Source: an uncultured Actinomycetes bacterium | Lineage (GTDB): Bacteria; Actinomycetota; Actinomycetes; Mycobacteriales; Mycobacteriaceae | Direction: 5' to 3' | DNA: 27,196 nt | NCBI GenBank assembly: GCA_903911165.1 | Contig: CAIWCQ010000161.1 | Location: forward strand, 1-27,196 | Shown: one piece after another, positions 23,297-27,196 of the stretch | How the letters are laid out: the number at the start of each line of letters is the position of its first letter | Numbering within the stretch: position 1 is the first letter of the stretch | The notes under the pieces: generated by a model | What the model was told of the DNA's origin: nothing | Database searches by the model: none | What the model saw: only the letters and a program-made list of their open reading frames with translations | Translations under genes and position numbers: made by a program

Positions 23297-23351
23297 CGCC
23301 CAGTACGCTCCGGATAACGCCCAGTACGCTCCGGATAATGCCCAGTAGGCT
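23289..23351 (+). repeat. Three tandem 21-bp repeats upstream of the P450 gene, each with a -10-like hexamer
   Basis: Copies span 23289-23309, 23310-23330 and 23331-23351. The first two are identical and the third differs at two positions (23339 and 23348). Each contains GGATAA or GGATAAT and ends in a TANNNT hexamer: TACGCT, TACGCT, TAGGCT. The third hexamer lies 25 bases before the P450 ATG and could serve as its -10, with AGAGGA as ribosome-binding site. A spacing of 21 bp equals about two helical turns, so the units could be stacked promoters or regulator sites on one DNA face. Confidence 0.9.
23346..23351 (+). promoter_or_regulatory. Candidate -10 element (TAGGCT) for the P450 gene
   Basis: TANNNT match in the last repeat copy. 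A start about seven bases downstream would leave a leader of about 18 nt including AGAGGA four bases before ATG 23377. The upstream copies at 23304 and 23325 (TACGCT) are alternative -10 sites for longer messages. Confidence 0.35.
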
Positions 23352-23376
23352 GAAGCGAACTGGCTGAGAGGATTCG

Positions 23377-24720
23377 ATGACACAAGCACCCGCCGTCCGT
23401 CTCCCGGTCGGGGAAGGCCCGAAACTGCCGCCTGCATCGCCACTGCCGCGCCCCCTGGGGGCGCTGGCATTCGTGACTTCTCGCCGACGCACGGTGAAGT
23501 GGCTCAACCGCAGCATCGGCCGCAGCGTTACGTTGCGTATTCCGGTGTTCGGCGATGCGGTGGTGGTCTGCGACCCGGCGCTGGCCAAGCAGGTCTTCAC
23601 CACCAGCCCGGACGTGCTGCACAACATTCAGCCCAATCTGAGCCGCATCCTCGGCGCAGGTTCGGTCTTCGGACTCGAGGGCACTGCCCACCGCCAGCGG
23701 CGCAAGTTGCTGACCCCGCCGTTCCACGGCAAGAGCATCAAGGCCTACGAGGACATCGTCGAAGAGGAAACCCGTCGCGAGATGGCCACCTGGCCGGACG
23801 GGGTGGAGTTCGCGTCGCTGGAGCCGATGATGCGCATCACCCTGAACATCATCTTGCGCGCGGTGTTCGGCGCCGACGGTGTCGAACTCCAGCAACTGCG
23901 TGAGCTCCTGCCCAAGTGGGTGACCCTGGGGTCGCGACTCACCGCCCTGCCGTCCCCGAAAGGCCGGCCCGGACGGTTCAGTCCGTGGGCCAGGCTGGCC
24001 GCTTACCGGCGCGAGTACGACGGCCTGGTGGACAACCTCATCGCCGGGGCGCGCCGGGATCCGCACTTCGAAGACCGCACCGATGTGTTGTCGCTGTTTC
24101 TGCGCAGCACCTATGACGACGGCACGGCGATGACCCGCGCCGAGATCGGCGATGAACTGCTGGCGCTGCTGGCCGCCGGTCATGAAACCACGGCCTCGAC
24201 GCTGGGTTGGGCGTTCGAGCGGATCTCCCGGCACCCCGCTGTGCTTGCGCGCCTGGTTGACGAGGTCACGGGCGACGACAACACCTATCGGCTGGCCACC
24301 ATCTACGAGGTGCAACGCAACCGGACCGTGATCGATTTCGCCGGCCGTCACGTCACGGTGCCGATGTATGAACTAGGCGAATGGCTTATCCCGCAGGACT
24401 ATTCGATCTTGGTCAGCCTGATTCAGTTGCACTCTGACCCCGATGTGTTTCCGCATCCGGAGCGATTCGATCCCCAGCGTTTCATCGACGCCAAGCCCAG
24501 TACATTCTCCTGGGTGCCGTTCGGTGGCGGAACCCGCCGCTGCGTTGGTGCGGCCTTCGCGCACATGGAGATGGACGTGGTGCTTCGGACAGTGCTGCGG
24601 CACTTCACTATTCAGACCACAAATGCGCCCGGGGAGAAGTGGCACAGCCGTGGTGTCGCATTCACCCCGAAGAAGGGCGGCCGAGTGGTGTTGCACCGCC
24701 GTACCACACCGCTTACCTGA
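23377..24720 (+). CDS. Cytochrome P450 monooxygenase
   Basis: 447-residue soluble bacterial P450 that uses O2 and electrons from a ferredoxin or flavodoxin system to hydroxylate or otherwise oxidise a lipophilic substrate. The I-helix proton-relay segment is LLAAGHETTASTLGWAF (E270-T271). The K-helix ExxR is EVQR within YEVQRNRTVIDFAG. The haem-binding loop is FGGGTRRCVGAAFAHME, with C389 as axial thiolate. The N-terminus is proline-rich (LPPASPLPRPLG) without a membrane anchor. The overall pattern resembles mycobacterial CYP135/CYP138-type enzymes, but the subfamily cannot be fixed. ATG 23377 is supported by AGAGGA four bases upstream. No ferredoxin or reductase gene lies nearby, so redox partners must be encoded elsewhere. 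It ends eight bases from the stop of the convergent gene. Confidence 0.95.
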   Translation: MTQAPAVRLPVGEGPKLPPASPLPRPLGALAFVTSRRRTVKWLNRSIGRSVTLRIPVFGDAVVVCDPALAKQVFTTSPDVLHNIQPNLSRILGAGSVFGLEGTAHRQRRKLLTPPFHGKSIKAYEDIVEEETRREMATWPDGVEFASLEPMMRITLNIILRAVFGADGVELQQLRELLPKWVTLGSRLTALPSPKGRPGRFSPWARLAAYRREYDGLVDNLIAGARRDPHFEDRTDVLSLFLRSTYDDGTAMTRAEIGDELLALLAAGHETTASTLGWAFERISRHPAVLARLVDEVTGDDNTYRLATIYEVQRNRTVIDFAGRHVTVPMYELGEWLIPQDYSILVSLIQLHSDPDVFPHPERFDPQRFIDAKPSTFSWVPFGGGTRRCVGAAFAHMEMDVVLRTVLRHFTIQTTNAPGEKWHSRGVAFTPKKGGRVVLHRRTTPLT

Positions 24721-24728
24721 TTCCCCGG

Positions 24729-25154
24729 TTAAAAGTTGCCCGGCCCCTGTGTTGTCGGGTCGTAGGTATGCACTGGAAGTGGGAACTGAACCTCGGTCGC
24801 CGTGGCGCCGAGGTTGTCGTACAGACCGATGGTGTGAATGCCGGTGGTGGAGATGCGCAGCGGCAGGTACTGGACAAAGACTCGGAACTTAACCGGGATG
24901 TCATCGACGTCCTCGAAGTTCCAACGGAATTCCATGGCACTCACCCGTTCGCCATCCGGTCCGGTGGCGATCAGATACTGGACCGCGTCGTACTCGCCGC
25001 CGCTCAGTGCGCAGACGGCGATGACCATCGGCACGGTGATGTCTGAGGGCAGCTCGCTGACGAAGCAACTGGTCATCGGAAACCCGGTGGCGCTGACCCC
25101 GCCGGCCTCGTCCTCGGTGACGGTCAGCGCTGGCGCGAATGCGACGACGCGCAT
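24729..25154 (-). CDS. Small conserved protein of unknown function (paralogue 1 of the flanking pair)
   Basis: 141-residue protein beginning MRVVAFAPALTV, with no signal peptide or membrane segment. It is strand-rich, alternating polar and hydrophobic residues (VPMVIAVCAL, PVKFRVFVQYLPLR, GIHTIGLYDN), which suggests a compact beta-sandwich. It is clearly a paralogue of the protein at 26389-26811: MRVVAFAP, GFPMTSC, ITVPMVIAVCAL, PDGERV, VKFRVF, QYLP, TIGLY and FPLPV are shared in order, well over half identical by eye. It may belong to the DUF6941 type, which is recollection and unchecked. Its ATG overlaps the stop of the methyltransferase gene as TAATG, indicating coupling. The function is unknown; stable association with, or modification by, the methyltransferase is a reasonable hypothesis. 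Confidence 0.82.
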   Translation of the reverse strand: MRVVAFAPALTVTEDEAGGVSATGFPMTSCFVSELPSDITVPMVIAVCALSGGEYDAVQYLIATGPDGERVSAMEFRWNFEDVDDIPVKFRVFVQYLPLRISTTGIHTIGLYDNLGATATEVQFPLPVHTYDPTTQGPGNF

Positions 25155-26377
25155 TACCGCGACGCCGAGCTGAGATCGACCGCGATGAAGTCCATCCGCC
25201 AGAGCCCCTCGAACAGCTCCAGGCCCATGTATTCAAGCTCCGCCTGATCGGCAGCTGCCAGCACACCGCTGAGCGCCACCCGCTCGGCGATCTCGCGAAT
25301 CGAGCGCTCGCCGTCGACGTGCTGGGCGAAGGCTAGGTGGGTGGGGTCCAACTGGACACGCCAACCCGGCCGGTAGATCTCCTGTCCGCTGACCCCGCAG
25401 CGCAACCGCATCAGCGGCACGTAATTCAGAGCATTGCTCGCCGAGAAGTCGATCCGGTAGTTCTCCTTCGGCCGACCCGCGTGGGTGGCCAGGAAGAAGT
25501 GGCACGCGTTGAGCGTCTTGATGCGCTCCATCGCGGCCCACATCTTGTCGGTGGGCAACTGGTTGATTGCCGCGTAGAACTCGTTACCCGGCTCGGTCAA
25601 CGTGGGCGGATAGTACGACGTCTTGAGGAACCAGTCTTGAAACTCCAGGCCCGCCGAACGGACGAGATCCAGGCAGTCGTCGACGGTGTAACTGCGGTCG
25701 CGGCCATGCAGGAACGTATCCACCATGCCGGCATCGAACGCCAGATCCGGCGCGATTGAGATATAGCTCGTCACGGGGTGGCTCGATGCCAGTGAAGCGA
25801 CCGCAGCCTTGACCATGCGCAGCGACTCCTCGTCCTGGTGCAGGCCCATCTCACGGAAGATCGCCTGCATCATCTCGACGCCAGCCCGGCCATAGCGTGC
25901 GTACAGCATGATCGCCGCGACGCCGTCGGGACGCAGCACGTCGGCGAGCGCCTTCATTCCGACCTTCGGCTCAGCCATATGGTGCAGCACCCCGGTCGAG
26001 ATGATCAGATCGAAGTCCTGTTTGAGCGACGGTGCCTCCTCGATCGGAAGCAGGTGCAGCTCAAGGTTTTTCAGCGCGTACTTGTCCTTGAGGTACTTCG
26101 AATGATCCAGCGAGGGTTGGCTGACATCGATCGCCACCACCTTCGATGCCCGGTTGGTGTAGGCGAAGACTGCGGCCTGATTAGTGCCACAGCCCGCGAT
26201 CAATATATCGAGGTCTGACTGAAGTGGACGGTCTGGCCACAGGATCCGATGTGCGTGGCTCGGGTCGAACCATTGCCAGTTGTTGCTCAGCCAGGTCTCG
26301 AGGTTCTGGATCGGCTCGGGGTACTGCCACTTCTCGTACTGCTGAGCCACCACATCGGCGCGCGGACTATCGGTCAT
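25154..26377 (-). CDS. Class I SAM-dependent methyltransferase with C-terminal extension
   Basis: 407-residue S-adenosylmethionine methyltransferase. An N-terminal segment (VAQQYEKWQYPEPIQNLETW) precedes the Rossmann fold. The SAM-binding motif I is ILIAGCGTNQAAVFAY (residues 58-73), the acidic ribose-binding motif is VVAIDVSQPSLDHSK, and later motifs are FDLIISTGVLHHM and LADVLRPDGVAAIMLYARYG. The last ~150 residues are an extra domain; HVDGERSIREIAERVALSG resembles the winged-helix/PqqD-like pattern found in regulatory tails of some protein methyltransferases, which is inference. AGGAG lies eight bases before ATG 26377. The gene follows the upstream paralogue by 11 nt and overlaps the downstream paralogue start by one base (TAATG). 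The methyl acceptor is unknown, but the enclosing paralogues make a protein partner or substrate likely. Confidence 0.9.
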   Translation of the reverse strand: MTDSPRADVVAQQYEKWQYPEPIQNLETWLSNNWQWFDPSHAHRILWPDRPLQSDLDILIAGCGTNQAAVFAYTNRASKVVAIDVSQPSLDHSKYLKDKYALKNLELHLLPIEEAPSLKQDFDLIISTGVLHHMAEPKVGMKALADVLRPDGVAAIMLYARYGRAGVEMMQAIFREMGLHQDEESLRMVKAAVASLASSHPVTSYISIAPDLAFDAGMVDTFLHGRDRSYTVDDCLDLVRSAGLEFQDWFLKTSYYPPTLTEPGNEFYAAINQLPTDKMWAAMERIKTLNACHFFLATHAGRPKENYRIDFSASNALNYVPLMRLRCGVSGQEIYRPGWRVQLDPTHLAFAQHVDGERSIREIAERVALSGVLAAADQAELEYMGLELFEGLWRMDFIAVDLSSASR

Positions 26378-26388
26378 GTCGGTCGCTC

Positions 26389-26811
26389 CTAGGGAATTCT
26401 GGTCTGCAATAGCGGGTTCCTCTTGAGTACCGGCAGCGGGAAAAGGACGTCGGTCTCGGTCTCGTCGAGGTGGTTGTAGAGCCCGATGGTGTACACCCCG
26501 CTGGACTCCGCGCGCATCGGCAGGTACTGGGTGAACACGCGGAACTTGACCGGCGTGGGCGGGTTGTCATGCCAGTGCCAGCCGAATTCCAGGCTGCCTA
26601 CCCGCTCGCCGTCCGGGGATGTGGCGACGATGACCTGGACAGGGTCGTAGTCGGCACCGCCGAGGGCGCAAACCGCGATCACCATCGGCACGGTGATCTG
26701 GGCCGGGAAGTTGTCGACGTAGCAGCTGGTCATCGGAAAGCCCTTGATGTTCACCCCGCCGGCGTCTTCCTCGACTGCGCTCAGTGATGGCGCGAACGCG
26801 ACGACCCGCAT
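26389..26811 (-). CDS. Small conserved protein of unknown function (paralogue 2 of the flanking pair)
   Basis: 140-residue protein beginning MRVVAFAPSLSA, paralogous over its full length to the protein encoded at 24729-25154. Divergence is concentrated in the middle loop (FGWHWHDNPPTP against FRWNFEDVDDIP) and at the C-terminus (VLKRNPLLQTRIP). ATG 26811 is preferred to the in-frame ATG at 26838 because AAGGGAG lies about six bases upstream and the protein then starts exactly like its paralogue. It is the first gene of a three-gene operon whose second gene is the methyltransferase. A TANNNT on this strand at 26838-26843 would give a leader of about 20 nt. Two diverged copies held on both sides of one enzyme suggest a heteromeric complex or two substrates rather than redundancy. 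Confidence 0.82.
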   Translation of the reverse strand: MRVVAFAPSLSAVEEDAGGVNIKGFPMTSCYVDNFPAQITVPMVIAVCALGGADYDPVQVIVATSPDGERVGSLEFGWHWHDNPPTPVKFRVFTQYLPMRAESSGVYTIGLYNHLDETETDVLFPLPVLKRNPLLQTRIP

Positions 26812-26837
26812 GATTTCTCCCTTGTCCGGAACATCCA

Positions 26838-26843
26838 ACCTTA
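26838..26843 (-). promoter_or_regulatory. Putative -10 element (TAAGGT) for the paralogue-methyltransferase operon
   Basis: TAAGGT on the minus strand fits TANNNT and predicts a leader of about 20 nt with AAGGGAG ahead of ATG 26811, the same layout as the alcohol dehydrogenase promoter at 22773. It overlaps the longer in-frame ATG at 26838, which argues further for the shorter start. Confidence 0.38.
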
Positions 26844-26865
26844 GCCACAGTGGTCAATGCCCAAC

Positions 26866-26871
26866 TAGTTT
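26866..26871 (+). promoter_or_regulatory. Putative -10 element (TAGTTT), near-leaderless arrangement
   Basis: TAGTTT matches TANNNT and lies six bases before GTG 26878. It overlaps an eight-base palindrome AACTAGTT (26863-26870) that could be an operator half or chance. Confidence 0.35.
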
Positions 26872-26877
26872 GGGGTG

Positions 26878-27196
26878 GTGACGCCAGCCCGATTTTCCCG
26901 CGCCGAATTGACCGACGCCTTCGCGACCTTCGAGGCGACCGTCGCCGACGCCGCCGATACCCGAGACTGGGACGCCTGGGTGTCGCACTACACCCCCGAC
27001 GTGGACTACATCGAGCACGCGATGGGCACCATGAAGGGCCGCGAGCAGGTTCGCGATTGGATCTACCGAACGATGACCGCTTTTCCCGGCAGCCACATGA
27101 CCGCATTCCCCTCGCTGTGGTCGGTGATCGATGAGCCCACCGGCCGGGTGATCATCGAACTCGACAATCCGATGCGCGACCCGGGCGACGGCACCA
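26878..27196 (+). CDS. NTF2-like / SnoaL-like protein, 5' part
   Basis: Open from GTG 26878 to the window end (106 codons, 3' end missing). The sequence begins VTPARFSRAELTDAFATFEA and then shows the NTF2-like cone pattern: helix ADAADTRDWDAWVSHYTPD, a strand with VDYIEHAMGTMKGREQVRDW, then RTMTAFPGSHMTAFPSLWSV and GRVIIELDNPM. Such small alpha+beta barrels bind or isomerise small hydrophobic ligands, or act as dehydratase-like enzymes or polyketide cyclases; the family alone does not fix the reaction. An adjacent in-frame GTG at 26875 is possible, but the -10 spacing favours 26878. It is divergent from the paralogue-methyltransferase operon with a 66-nt shared region. Confidence 0.78.
   Translation, partial: MTPARFSRAELTDAFATFEATVADAADTRDWDAWVSHYTPDVDYIEHAMGTMKGREQVRDWIYRTMTAFPGSHMTAFPSLWSVIDEPTGRVIIELDNPMRDPGDGT

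Noticed and set aside
23289..23351. CRISPR array
   Set aside because: Three directly abutting 21-bp copies with no spacers and no cas genes nearby; it is a tandem repeat.
23182..24351. Long minus-strand ORF (389 codons) antisense to the P450, including the 21-bp repeats translated as IRSVLG-type units
   Set aside because: The P450 on the plus strand is unambiguous; the antisense repeats are a by-product of the DNA array and no start signal was seen.
22802..24720. Bacteriocin or lasso-type biosynthetic cluster built on the C39-like protein and P450
   Set aside because: No precursor peptide, ABC transporter, cyclase or immunity gene is visible, and the C39-like protein lacks membrane or transporter domains.

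Overview
The window looks like a chromosome segment from a mycobacterium-type actinobacterium (Mycobacterium/Mycolicibacterium or a close relative). The evidence is high GC, dense gene packing with ATGA, GTGA and TGATG junctions, several starts that fit leaderless transcription, a recC-recB-recD operon whose proteins read like mycobacterial RecBCD, and family types typical of mycobacteria (DUF4185, CaiB-type CoA transferases, ACAD10/11-like dehydrogenases). No rRNA, tRNA, insertion sequence, phage gene or CRISPR array was seen.

Layout. (1) 1-1365, minus: 5' part of an SLC13-type permease with a TrkA-C domain. (2) 1388-2874, plus: a Gre-factor homologue preceded by a 23-bp tandem duplication that creates an 8-codon upstream ORF, coupled to a quinone-oxidoreductase-like gene. 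(3) 2901-11621, plus: recC, recB and recD, all overlapping, plus a small membrane protein overlapping the end of recD. (4) 11642-13650, plus: a family III CoA transferase and a TesB-like acyl-CoA thioesterase. They converge on a minus-strand pair, 13647-15973, of an acyl-CoA dehydrogenase and a zinc alcohol dehydrogenase. (5) 16064-18129, plus: a soluble PRC-barrel/MgtE-N protein coupled to a highly atypical NRAMP-fold transporter, then a GNAT acetyltransferase. (6) 18650-22745, minus: alcohol dehydrogenase, HAPMO-like Baeyer-Villiger monooxygenase and a DUF4185 protein. (7) 22802-24720, plus: a papain-like/C39-type protein, a three-copy 21-bp promoter-like repeat and a cytochrome P450. (8) 24729-26811, minus: a methyltransferase gene flanked on both sides by paralogues of one small unknown family. 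(9) 26878 to the end, plus: start of an NTF2/SnoaL-like gene.

How the genes fit together. Block 3 is the DNA break-processing helicase-nuclease. Blocks 4 and 6 and the P450 form an oxidative catabolism neighbourhood: alcohols to carbonyls to esters, and acyl-CoA activation, dehydrogenation and hydrolysis. Their substrates cannot be read from sequence. The two arrangements most likely to be little described are the split MgtE-N/PRC plus NRAMP-like pair (16064-18129) and the paralogue-methyltransferase-paralogue operon (24729-26811). Also notable are a perfect four-copy minisatellite inside the RecB nuclease active-site hairpin and a run of promoters with TANNNT placed 6-7 nt before the start codon.
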